DNA of 64,000 nucleotides from Acidobacteriota bacterium. GTDB lineage: Bacteria; Acidobacteriota; Blastocatellia; Pyrinomonadales; Pyrinomonadaceae. Position numbers and translations under genes: made by a program. A model generated the notes under the pieces. It did not search any database and had not been told where the DNA came from. It saw only the letters and a list, made by a program, of their open reading frames with translations. Shown in pieces: positions 45,910-53,184 of the stretch. Position 1 is the stretch's first letter. Each line of letters starts with the position of its first letter. The stretch is taken from positions 62,001-126,000 of the forward strand of contig JAHBSK010000001.1 of assembly GCA_019639175.1 (NCBI GenBank), read 5' to 3'.

Positions 45910-46434
45910 TCAAAAAGCAGGGCGTTTCAGTTCTTCGGTGAGTTGTTTACCGATCACTTTGCCGTCGTTATCGTGCAGGTGATCGAGAATTGTTAGGGCG
46001 GTGTGGATGCGGCGGTCGATGTCTTTTACATTTGTGACCAGATAGATCAGCGAACGCTGTCGTCCTTCGGTCAGTTTGTGAAAAAGTTTGCTGCCCGCAG
46101 GATCTTGTTTCATTACCTCGGCCAACTCTTCCGGCATCGGCAGGCCGTATTTGCTCTCATCTTTTTCGAGCAGCACATTGACGATATCGCCGCCCTCGAC
46201 ACCGGCTTCGTCGCGTTTTTTCTTGTTTACAATGATGTAAAACTCTCCGCGCGTCGGCATCAGGGCGCAGTAAAACGGCTTGCCTTTATTGATAGTGCAG
46301 ACGACGCGTTTGTATTTGCCCTCAAACCCGAATTTATCGGCCGTCTTTTTATCAACAACCAAAAAGTGCCAACCGGAATCGTCGGCTTTGACCAGTTCGG
46401 TCTTTAATTTCACGCTTTTTACAGGTTTTGGCAT
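45910..46434 (-). CDS. YdeI/DUF1905-type protein
   Basis: 174 residues: a DUF1905-like N-terminal barrel (FKTEL-type start with WHFLVVDKKTADKFG, RVVCTINKGKPFYCALMPTRGEFYIIVNKK in parts) and a C-terminal helical YdeI/OmpD-associated domain (GRQRSLIYLVTNVKDIDRRIHTA). Related proteins are annotated bacteriocin-protection proteins, but their biochemical role is unclear. It interrupts the mqnA-mqnC order on the opposite strand. Confidence 0.75.
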   Translation of the reverse strand: MPKPVKSVKLKTELVKADDSGWHFLVVDKKTADKFGFEGKYKRVVCTINKGKPFYCALMPTRGEFYIIVNKKKRDEAGVEGGDIVNVLLEKDESKYGLPMPEELAEVMKQDPAGSKLFHKLTEGRQRSLIYLVTNVKDIDRRIHTALTILDHLHDNDGKVIGKQLTEELKRPAF

Positions 46435-46440
46435 CTCGAA

Positions 46441-46540
46441 AAATTGTAAATTGATAATTGTGTAATTGTAAAATTGGTTATAATGAGAAAATTTTTATAC
46501 CAATTTACAATCGTCTAATTTACAAATACTCAATTTGCAG
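46441..46540. repeat. AT-rich inverted repeat between divergent genes
   Basis: Left half AAATTGTAAATTG ... TAATTGTAAAATTGG (46441-46477) and right half CCAATTTACAAT ... AATTTACAAAT ... CAATTTG (46500-46538) are loosely complementary around about 22 bases. Repeated CAATTTACAA words in both directions. It forms most of the promoter region for mqnC and the YdeI-like gene. Confidence 0.6.
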
Positions 46541-46604
46541 ATGAATCTCTATTGAGTATTTCCGAGCGTGTCCATATTGGCGGTTTTGAGTTAAAATCAT
46601 TTAC

Positions 46605-47777
46605 GTGAAGACGAATATTCAGCCAATTTTGGATAAAGCTCTTGACGGCGAGCGTTTGACGGCGGAAGACTGTACGGCATTGCTGGAGTCGGACGATTTT
46701 GTGCGGATCGGCCTGGCGGCACACGAGATAAGGATGCGAAAGAATCCGACCGATGTCGTCACATATATAATCGACCGCAATATCAATTACACGAACGTCT
46801 GCAATGTCGTCTGCACGTTTTGCGCGTTCTATCGTCGGCCCGGAAAACCTGACACATACATCCATTCGATCGAAGAGATCGAAAAACGTATCGACGAGAC
46901 GATCGCTCTTGGCGGCACAGGTGTTTTGATGCAGGGCGGTTTGCACCCCGATATGAATATCGAGTGGTACGAGGACCTGCTCTCTACGCTGCACGCAAAA
47001 TACCCGACATTTCAGCTGCATTGTTTTTCACCGCCGGAGATACATAACATCTCGCTTATTTCGGGCCTGGATTACGAAACAATATTGCGCCGGTTAAAAG
47101 CCGCAGGGTTGAACTCAATGCCCGGCGGCGGCGGCGAGATATTGGACGATGAGGTACGAAGGCGTGTTTCGACCAAATGCACGACCGACGAATGGCTGGA
47201 TGTAATGCGTGCCGTTCACAAGGTCGGTTTGATCTCGACCGCGACGATGATGTTCGGCATAGGCGACCGCATAGAACACCGCGTCCGCCATCTCGAACGC
47301 ATCCGTCAGGTGCAGGACGAAGCCCTTGCAGCAAAGGCGTCTGATCCGAAATACGGCGAATTTACGGCATTCATCCCGTGGACATTTCAACGGGAGAACA
47401 CCGCTCTCGGCCGCAAGATCACCGAAGAACCGACCGGTATTGACTACCTGAAAATGCTCTCCGTCTCGCGGCTTTTCCTCGATAATATCCAACACATACA
47501 GTCATCATGGCTGACGCAGGGCATACGCCTCGGCCAGGCCGCTCTGCGTTTCGGAGCCGATGATATGGGTTCGATCATGATCGAAGAAAACGTCGTCTCC
47601 GCCGCCGGCGCCAACAACGAAGCCAACGAACGCGACCTCCGCTACCAGATCCGCGAAGCCGGTTTCATTCCACAGCAACGCGACATCCTCTACAACTACG
47701 TCAACCGCGATATAGGTGGTCTTGATTCGAGCGATTCGATGAAGCTGAAACAACTGACCGTCGCTTTTGCTGATTGA
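46605..47777 (+). CDS. mqnC: cyclic dehypoxanthinyl futalosine synthase MqnC (radical SAM)
   Basis: 390 residues from a GTG at 46605. Radical-SAM cluster C66-x3-C70-x2-C73 (CNVVCTFC) preceded by RNINYTN, as in MqnC rather than MqnE. Also GGTGVLMQGGLHPD and NSMPGGGGEIL. MqnC closes the ring of dehypoxanthine futalosine in menaquinone synthesis. mqnB, mqnD and mqnE are not in the window. Confidence 0.92.
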   Translation: MKTNIQPILDKALDGERLTAEDCTALLESDDFVRIGLAAHEIRMRKNPTDVVTYIIDRNINYTNVCNVVCTFCAFYRRPGKPDTYIHSIEEIEKRIDETIALGGTGVLMQGGLHPDMNIEWYEDLLSTLHAKYPTFQLHCFSPPEIHNISLISGLDYETILRRLKAAGLNSMPGGGGEILDDEVRRRVSTKCTTDEWLDVMRAVHKVGLISTATMMFGIGDRIEHRVRHLERIRQVQDEALAAKASDPKYGEFTAFIPWTFQRENTALGRKITEEPTGIDYLKMLSVSRLFLDNIQHIQSSWLTQGIRLGQAALRFGADDMGSIMIEENVVSAAGANNEANERDLRYQIREAGFIPQQRDILYNYVNRDIGGLDSSDSMKLKQLTVAFAD

Positions 47778-47800
47778 TTCTGCAAGTTAATCATCTAGTT

Positions 47801-48259
47801 ATGACTGAACGAGAATTAGTTGAAAAGTATTGCGAAGCGTGGAATCTGCTCGATGCCGATATTATTGAGCCGTTTATTGATGAAAGCGTCAGATACGAAT
47901 CCCAGATGGTTTTTGATGCTTTATTAGGAAAGGAGGCTGTAATGGGCCACATTCGCGGTAAGATGAAAGCGATCAAAAAGAATGCCCCTGCATCCAATGC
48001 TTATGCCGAACTCGCCTTCGTTGGAAGCCAAAAAGGCATGACCATACAGCTTGCAATGGCCGAAGGCCGTCCTTGTGCATTATTAGCCCAGCCGGTTCGA
48101 GAGAATATACTTGGGTTAGTGTTGCTCGGCGTAAGTGAAGATAAAATAACTTCAATAGATATTTGTACAATTGTTCCTAATCCGAAAGATGCGATCAGAA
48201 CAGGGTATTATCCAGGAATTGACGAGCCGTGGATCGAATGGCCGGAAGTCGTAATTTAG
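47801..48259 (+). CDS. SnoaL/NTF2-fold hypothetical protein
   Basis: 152 residues from ATG 47801 (a TTG at 47774 is in frame and overlaps the mqnC stop). The N-terminal half (ELVEKYCEAWNLLDADIIEPFIDESVRYESQMV) is a typical SnoaL-like pocket domain start; the C-terminus ends in a Pro/Trp-rich tail. Codons are more AT-rich than in mqnC. Function unknown. Confidence 0.65.
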   Translation: MTERELVEKYCEAWNLLDADIIEPFIDESVRYESQMVFDALLGKEAVMGHIRGKMKAIKKNAPASNAYAELAFVGSQKGMTIQLAMAEGRPCALLAQPVRENILGLVLLGVSEDKITSIDICTIVPNPKDAIRTGYYPGIDEPWIEWPEVVI

Positions 48260-48877
48260 TAAGAACAATATCTTTCTTGTGCTAAAATGCCTTTATGACC
48301 AAAGTTCAGTGCATTTCAGACGTCAGCGGCGAATGATATTTGTTTATGCAAAAGTATAAAATTGACTCGAATAAAGAACGGATCAATTTGAGAAAACACA
48401 ACCGCTAAATTTCACCGAGACCTTTACAACGATCACGAGTTATGAAAAAAAAAATCCTAAATATGACCTGTCAAAGGCGGTTCGCGGAAAGTATTACGGC
48501 GAAAAGTTTGTCGAAGTGCCTTATAGTACGAATCCTGCCAGCGTCAAACTTTCTGACAACGACGTAAAGATCATTCTTAAAGCCTTGTCGCTAAACTACG
48601 AAACCGCCGAGAAAGGAAAGCAGACCATCAAGCGCGTTTATAACAAACTCGCTGCGACACTTTAGAGCCGAAGACTTCGCAAGTTGTAATAAGGAATGTT
48701 CTTAGATTCTCTTGCCACCGGGGATTTGCCAAAGTTCAAGATCGGCTCCGATATAAAACAGGGGAATTATGAGCAAAGTAATACAACGCGGAAGATATAA
48801 CGGAGAGCCACTCGCCGCTCATTACCGCTAAAACAATTAAGTGTCGCATTTGCAGATTAGTGATGTGCTAAAGGACT
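48260..48877 (+). other. 618-base stretch without an intact gene; eroded coding remnants
   Basis: Contains only short frames: MTKVQCISDVSGE at 48296, MQKYKIDSNKERI at 48345, MFLDSLATGDLPKF at 48696 and MSKVIQRGRYNGEPL at 48769, plus the startless fragment listed separately. The pattern suggests genes broken by frameshifts and deletions. No RNA gene or terminator is recognised. Confidence 0.5.
48375..48665 (+). pseudogene. startless 3' gene fragment, antitoxin-like
   Basis: An open frame of 96 codons after a TAA at 48372, with no ATG and no convincing alternative start, ending at TAG 48663-48665. It contains YDLSKAVRGKYYGEKFVEV, a wording common near the start of small antitoxins, then NDVKIILKALSLNYETAEKG. 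Likely the remains of a small antitoxin-type gene; the assignment is tentative. Confidence 0.45.
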
Positions 48878-49330
48878 ATGATCATTCGTACCTCTACAAC
48901 CATAAAAACATCGCCTGAGCGGCTTTGGCCGTTGCTTACAAATTCTGAAATGAGTACTCCGGGGTGTTTTTGTTTGGGCGTGCCAAAGCCGGTCGAATGC
49001 AGGTTGCCTGATGGAGAAGGCGATGTCGGGGCTTTGCGGCAATGCGTTTCGGATCGAGGTGTAGTCAATCAGGAGATCACGACTTGGCAGCAGCCTGAGC
49101 AATTGCGGTTCGAGATGGTAAATACAGACCACGATTGGTCGCCGTGTGTCGAATCGATAACAGAACAATTTGATCTTGAAGATATTAGCAACGGCACGCG
49201 AATTACCAGAACGACGACGCTTCGGGCGAAAGGATATTTTCGACCTCTCAAGGAGTTAGGATTCTATTTCGGCCTGAAACGCGTTCATTATTTTGTGTTC
49301 AAAAACTGGCGGATACAGATGGAAAAATAG
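48878..49330 (+). CDS. SRPBCC (START-like) domain protein
   Basis: 150 residues: IIRTSTTIKTSPERLWPLLTN at the start, VNQEITTWQQPEQLRFEMV, TEQFDLEDISNGTRITRTTTL. This is the helix-grip ligand-binding fold of polyketide cyclase/START proteins; the ligand is unknown. Followed by a toxin-antitoxin module. Confidence 0.75.
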   Translation: MIIRTSTTIKTSPERLWPLLTNSEMSTPGCFCLGVPKPVECRLPDGEGDVGALRQCVSDRGVVNQEITTWQQPEQLRFEMVNTDHDWSPCVESITEQFDLEDISNGTRITRTTTLRAKGYFRPLKELGFYFGLKRVHYFVFKNWRIQMEK

Positions 49331-49340
49331 GCCTGAAATA

Positions 49341-49382
49341 TTTTCTTGTCAACTTGTCAAGAAAATCTGCTATCATATCTTT
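49341..49382 (+). promoter_or_regulatory. promoter/operator of the second toxin-antitoxin module
   Basis: An 8-bp dyad TTTTCTTG (49341-49348) / CAAGAAAA (49358-49365) overlaps a TTGTCA (49355-49360), spaced 16 bases from TATCTT (49377-49382), which abuts the ATG at 49383. It would suit autoregulation by the antitoxin and nearly leaderless transcription. Assignment from pattern only. Confidence 0.4.
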
Positions 49383-49625
49383 ATGAAAAGCTTGTCCGTT
49401 GGTGAATTGAAGGCTCAGTTTTCCGAGGTGCTTGAGAAAGTGCAGCAAGGCGAGAGCTTTGGGGTCCTTTATGGCAAAGATAAAAAACTTGTCGCCGAGA
49501 TAAACCCTCCAAAAAAACAAAAAAAGAAAGGAAAACGGAAACTTGGCATTTTAGAGGGAAAGGCACGAGTGGTTTTCGCGGATGATTTTAAGATGACCGA
49601 AGAAGAGTTTATCGGCCTGAAATGA
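49383..49625 (+). CDS. Phd/YefM-type antitoxin
   Basis: 80 residues from ATG 49383; the longer open frame from 49293 overlaps the SRPBCC gene and is disfavoured. N-terminal DNA-binding part MKSLSVGELKAQFSEVLEKV is typical of Phd/YefM antitoxins; a Lys-rich linker and the toxin-binding tail (DDFKMTEEEFIG) follow. Its stop overlaps the toxin ATG (ATGA). Confidence 0.85.
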   Translation: MKSLSVGELKAQFSEVLEKVQQGESFGVLYGKDKKLVAEINPPKKQKKKGKRKLGILEGKARVVFADDFKMTEEEFIGLK

Positions 49626-50023
49626 AGCTGTTACTTGATACCCACACTTTTATTTGGACGGTGCTTAACACCCGTCGATTACCAAAAGCTGCACTTGAAG
49701 CCATTCAAAACGAGAACAACGACGTTTATGTCAGTTCGGTAAGTTATTGGGAGATCTCTATCAAATCGCGACTAGGCAAGATCGACCTTTACAATTTGAC
49801 CACATCAGATCTGATACCATCCGCGACAGAAATGGGTTTTATTTCAATAGGTCTTTTACCGGATGAAGCCGTTTCTCAAGACGGGCTTTTGGAGAATACT
49901 CACTTCGACCCTTTCGACCGAATGCTTATCTGGCAAGCGATCCAACGCAACTTTGTTTTGGTCAGCCGTGATCCGAAATTCAGCAAGTTCCAAAAGTTTG
50001 GACTGAAATTACTCTGGAAATGA
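49622..50023 (+). CDS. PIN-domain toxin (VapC-like)
   Basis: 133 residues with PIN acidic residues D6 (LLLDTHTFIW), E44 (SYWEISIK), D99 (DPFDRMLIWQA) and D117 (SRDPKF). The DTHTFIW start is typical of toxins that pair with Phd/YefM-type antitoxins. A different subfamily from the toxin at 20505. Confidence 0.9.
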   Translation: MKLLLDTHTFIWTVLNTRRLPKAALEAIQNENNDVYVSSVSYWEISIKSRLGKIDLYNLTTSDLIPSATEMGFISIGLLPDEAVSQDGLLENTHFDPFDRMLIWQAIQRNFVLVSRDPKFSKFQKFGLKLLWK

Positions 50024-50031
50024 CCTTTTGA

Positions 50032-50562
50032 TCAGTTGCCGACACTTGTCACGCTTGAGACCAATTCCAGTTTCGTCGATTTAGCATCCAGCAGCGGGCC
50101 GAGTTCATAGACGTTTCGGTAGCCGTAGGTGTAGAGCGAGATGTAGGTTGAGAGGTTTAGCGAGGCCGTAGCGACCTTGGTGGGGAAGGCGGCAGGCTCG
50201 TTCTCAAAATTGTTGTTGCAATAGATAAGTATTTTCGTGTTCTTGTCAGGGAACAGTGTTGCAAGGCTATCGACCGTGATGTCAGGAAAGCTGAGGTTGA
50301 CCGCACCGTTGATATGCAGTTCGTCAAATTTTTCCTTGCTGCGCGCGTCGAGTATGACAACGCCCGGCTCTTTGCTCATTGCGATGAACTGGTCTTCGGT
50401 CAGGCGGCGTTTTTCGCGGTGTTTTGACGCTGCCTGGGCATTTTTCAAAAACCCGTCCATATCTATTGCAGGGTTGCGGATACCATCCGACCTTTGTGCG
50501 TAGCCCGCCGCAGCCGAAAGCAATACGATAACCATTGCCGCCAATACCGATATTTTTCTCAT
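50032..50562 (-). CDS. exported rhodanese-domain protein
   Basis: 176 residues from ATG 50562, chosen for the GGCGAG ribosome site and for giving a signal peptide (to GYAQ). Rhodanese fold with VVILDARSKEKFDELHINGAVNL and catalytic-loop cysteine C115 in LIYCNNN. The loop (NNNFENEPA) is longer than in classic sulfurtransferases, so activity is uncertain. It may handle sulfane sulfur in the periplasm. Confidence 0.82.
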   Translation of the reverse strand: MRKISVLAAMVIVLLSAAAGYAQRSDGIRNPAIDMDGFLKNAQAASKHREKRRLTEDQFIAMSKEPGVVILDARSKEKFDELHINGAVNLSFPDITVDSLATLFPDKNTKILIYCNNNFENEPAAFPTKVATASLNLSTYISLYTYGYRNVYELGPLLDAKSTKLELVSSVTSVGN

Positions 50563-50668
50563 ATTCTCGCCTCTCCTATATATAGACACCTAATGGATGC
50601 AAATATTTGCATAAGGGATGCAAAATAGCCTTGTTTTCATGCTTCTGAATGAGTATTTTCTTTAAAAG

Positions 50669-51022
50669 ATGAAAACCTCCGTTATCTTGGCTTTGGTAAT
50701 TACCGCTTTGCTGCTTATCGTTGTTTCGGCTGTGTCGGGCATTGCTGGTTTTATGGCGTGGGCGCTTGCGCTGAACGGTTTTATGGGGCAGGAAACAGCA
50801 GTAAACGTGTCGCTTGTCACCTATATCGTGTTGGCGCTGTTGACCGCTCTCGTTCTGACCATTGCGGCGGTGCTTTCTGTTCGCTATCTTTCCAATACGC
50901 GTTCTTGGAACCCGGCTGGAGCAACCGCTCTGTCGGTTGTGGTGTTCTCAATTCTAATAACTGCGGGACACATCGTGTGCGTCATCATCAGCGCGGTCGT
51001 CGCGAACGCCCTCCGCAATTAG
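50669..51022 (+). CDS. small hypothetical membrane protein
   Basis: 117 residues with three predicted hydrophobic helices (about 5-30, 45-70 and 85-112). No family recognised. It precedes the HdeD-like gene on the same strand. Confidence 0.6.
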   Translation: MKTSVILALVITALLLIVVSAVSGIAGFMAWALALNGFMGQETAVNVSLVTYIVLALLTALVLTIAAVLSVRYLSNTRSWNPAGATALSVVVFSILITAGHIVCVIISAVVANALRN

Positions 51023-51066
51023 GATAAAAATCGCAAAATTGTTTAATCTACGTGCCTTAAATGGGT

Positions 51067-51072
51067 TATAAT
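51067..51072 (+). promoter_or_regulatory. -10 element (TATAAT) of the HdeD-like gene
   Basis: Perfect TATAAT 28 bases before the preferred ATG (51100), which has GGAGG at 51087-51091. A matching -35 is not clear. This supports starting the gene at 51100 and not at the in-frame ATG at 51061. Confidence 0.4.
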
Positions 51073-51099
51073 GTCGAAAAATATATGGAGGACAGCAAT

Positions 51100-51648
51100 A
51101 TGCTTTTGGCAAGAAACTGGTGGGCTTTCCTTTTGCGCGGTATTCTGGCGCTCATTTTTGGCGTTGTCGCTCTTCTTTTTCCAGTTCCGGCTTATATGAG
51201 CCTTGTACTCATGTTCGGAGCTTTTGCATTGGTCAACGGCGTTTTTGCGATCGTGGCGGCATTTTCGTCCAATGCCTTATCTGAAAATTGGTGGTGGCTG
51301 ATTTTTGAAGGGCTGATCGGGCTGGGCGTGGGGCTCCTGACGATCATCCAACCGGCGGCCATGGGCGAAGCTTGGCTTTTGATAATAGCCGCATGGGCCA
51401 TTGCGACCGGCGTCCTTGAAATAATTACTGCGATACGGATCCGCAAATTAATAACAGGTGAGTTCTGGTTGATACTTGGCGGGCTGTTGTCGGTCGTGTT
51501 CGGGCTTTTCGTTGCGTTTTTCCCGATGACCGGTGCCGCGGCGATAGGCGCCATCATCGGCATCTACGCGATTCTTTTCGGCATATTTTTTATCGCCTTA
51601 TCGCTCGGACTACGTAAATTTAACGCCATTGCCGAAGTGCGTTCATAA
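51100..51648 (+). CDS. HdeD/DUF308-family membrane protein
   Basis: 182 residues from ATG 51100. Six short membrane segments arranged as repeated DUF308 units (NWWAFLLRGILALIFGVVAL; WWWLIFEGLIGLGVGLLTI; EFWLILGGLLSVVFGLFVAF in parts). HdeD of E. coli is linked to acid resistance; the molecular role is not known. The 3' end overlaps the convergent gene by 6 bases. Confidence 0.85.
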   Translation: MLLARNWWAFLLRGILALIFGVVALLFPVPAYMSLVLMFGAFALVNGVFAIVAAFSSNALSENWWWLIFEGLIGLGVGLLTIIQPAAMGEAWLLIIAAWAIATGVLEIITAIRIRKLITGEFWLILGGLLSVVFGLFVAFFPMTGAAAIGAIIGIYAILFGIFFIALSLGLRKFNAIAEVRS

Positions 51649-52452
51649 AGTGAGGCTTTTGCGGAGGGTTTTTACGTCGGCGGGTTTTGTGAAGATATCG
51701 TCACTGACGCGTTTGTTGAATTCGACCGATTCGACGTTGATGCGGGATGAATGAACGCTGTTCGTAAAGCGGTCGATTATGAACGGCGTCAGGACATTTC
51801 CGATACGCACGAACTGGGCATAGCGGTCTTCTTCAACAACCTCTTCGCCGTTAGCATTGGTGCGTCTGGTTATGGCTTTTGCGGGGATTCCGTTGTCGGC
51901 GCCAAATTCAAACTCGACCTCAAAACCGTCATCATAGATCAGCTTTATCACATCATTGCGTTTACCAAGTGTTGCCGGACGCTTGCCAACATATTCCAAC
52001 TTTGCCTCGCCTTTCCAGTGTCGGCGAAGCAGGTTGTCCAGGCTGGTTCGCATTCCTTTTTTGAAATTTGAAAGCTGTATCTCGGTCTGGTCGCGGACGA
52101 CCTCCATATCGCCGTCATAGACCCAGCCGGTTTCGCCAACATTTACCTGAACGTTGCGGAGCTTGCCGCTTTTGAATTCCGTCCGTTCCCTGTCAGGGAA
52201 CACGATGACATCGTAAAAGCTCTGGAACGAGATCACGGCCCCTTGCCGCAAAATGCTGAATTTTCCGCGACTGATCTGTGTGGAAACGTTCAGATACGCA
52301 TTACCGCCAAGATAGGAAACGGCCTTTTCGATAACAGCTTCTGCCTCGGCCGGATCAGACACCGGCCGTTCGTCCGCATCCTGGGCGTAAGCTGTCATGT
52401 TTGCGGCTATTAGCACAGCAAACAGAAATATAAACCGCAACATACAGGTCAT
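51643..52452 (-). CDS. LolA-like exported protein
   Basis: 269 residues from ATG 52452, one base after the upstream stop. Signal peptide to TAYAQ. Mature part has the LolA/LolB-like beta pattern: AVISFQSFYDVIVFPDRERTE, GETGWVYDGD, VIKLIYDDGFEVEFEF, ITRRTNANGEEVVEEDRYAQ. Probably a periplasmic lipid- or lipoprotein-binding protein; such proteins are common in Acidobacteriota. Same operon as the TonB-domain gene. Confidence 0.7.
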   Translation of the reverse strand: MTCMLRFIFLFAVLIAANMTAYAQDADERPVSDPAEAEAVIEKAVSYLGGNAYLNVSTQISRGKFSILRQGAVISFQSFYDVIVFPDRERTEFKSGKLRNVQVNVGETGWVYDGDMEVVRDQTEIQLSNFKKGMRTSLDNLLRRHWKGEAKLEYVGKRPATLGKRNDVIKLIYDDGFEVEFEFGADNGIPAKAITRRTNANGEEVVEEDRYAQFVRIGNVLTPFIIDRFTNSVHSSRINVESVEFNKRVSDDIFTKPADVKTLRKSLTL

Positions 52453-52453
52453 G

Positions 52454-53092
52454 TTATTTGAACTCATAAGCGACGACCTTTGTGACATTCATTTTTTTGC
52501 CGCTTTTGTGAACGGCGGGGCGAAATGTTATATTTTCGACCGCTTCGGTCACTTTGGCCTTTTGTTCAGCGGTCAGATCTGTTGTTATGAACCTGAAGAC
52601 CGAAATGCGGCCGTCAGCTCCAAAAAAAACATCAACGGCAATGTGTCCGTCTTTGACATCTGCGGCAGCGATCTCGGGCCTGGGCCGCGAGAGGATGGCG
52701 ACCTTGGTGGTGATGTCACGATCCTCGTCCTCATAGTAGAGCGTGTAGCGGTATTCGATGGTGACGGTGACGTTGACCGGTTTGCCGTTGATCGTCCGAG
52801 GGGTAAATTTTATCCCTTTTGCGGCGTTGACCGCCTGCTGGGTCAGGCCATGGGGCAAATATGTCTGCGGCGAGACATTGCCGACCTTGCCATTGGCAAG
52901 CAGCATCACGCTGAGCTTTACCGTGCCTTCCACGCCGTTCTGACGGGCCGCTGATGTGTAAGGCGCTCGCGGTTGTTCGAGGATCACGTGTTCACGCACA
53001 GGCGAGGCCGGGTTTGCGGGGCGCGGCGGCTGTTGGGCGGCCGCGGCAGCGGCCAGAAACAAAATTGACAGAAATATAGCCGTTATTTTCAT
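52454..53092 (-). CDS. exported protein with TonB C-terminal-like domain
   Basis: 212 residues with a signal peptide (to AAAQQ) and a Pro-rich start. PYTSAARQNGVEGTVKLSVMLLANGKV and KGIKFTPRTINGKPVNVTVTIEY match a TonB C-terminal domain; a second half (IAVDVFFGADGRISVFRF ... ITFRPAVHKSGKKMNVTK) looks like a repeat of it. It lacks the N-terminal membrane anchor and long spacer of a true TonB, so it may be a periplasmic binding module. Confidence 0.8.
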   Translation of the reverse strand: MKITAIFLSILFLAAAAAAQQPPRPANPASPVREHVILEQPRAPYTSAARQNGVEGTVKLSVMLLANGKVGNVSPQTYLPHGLTQQAVNAAKGIKFTPRTINGKPVNVTVTIEYRYTLYYEDEDRDITTKVAILSRPRPEIAAADVKDGHIAVDVFFGADGRISVFRFITTDLTAEQKAKVTEAVENITFRPAVHKSGKKMNVTKVVAYEFK

Positions 53093-53129
53093 AAGATCTC
53101 ACCAACCGTTCAGGTTTAGATGCAAAAAA

Positions 53130-53160
53130 AAGCCTTGACGGCAGTTTACCATCAAGGCTT
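53130..53160 (-). terminator. terminator of the heat-shock cluster
   Basis: 9-bp stem AAGCCTTGA / TCAAGGCTT with a 13-base loop. On the minus strand the stem is followed by TTTTTT. It lies 25 bases after the ClpC-like stop. Confidence 0.85.
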
Positions 53161-53184
53161 TTTCTAAAAAACCCCACCACTGCC

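Noticed and set aside
46441..46540. CRISPR-like repeat array
   Set aside because: The repeated words are irregular, in both orientations and without unique spacers of constant length; no cas genes.
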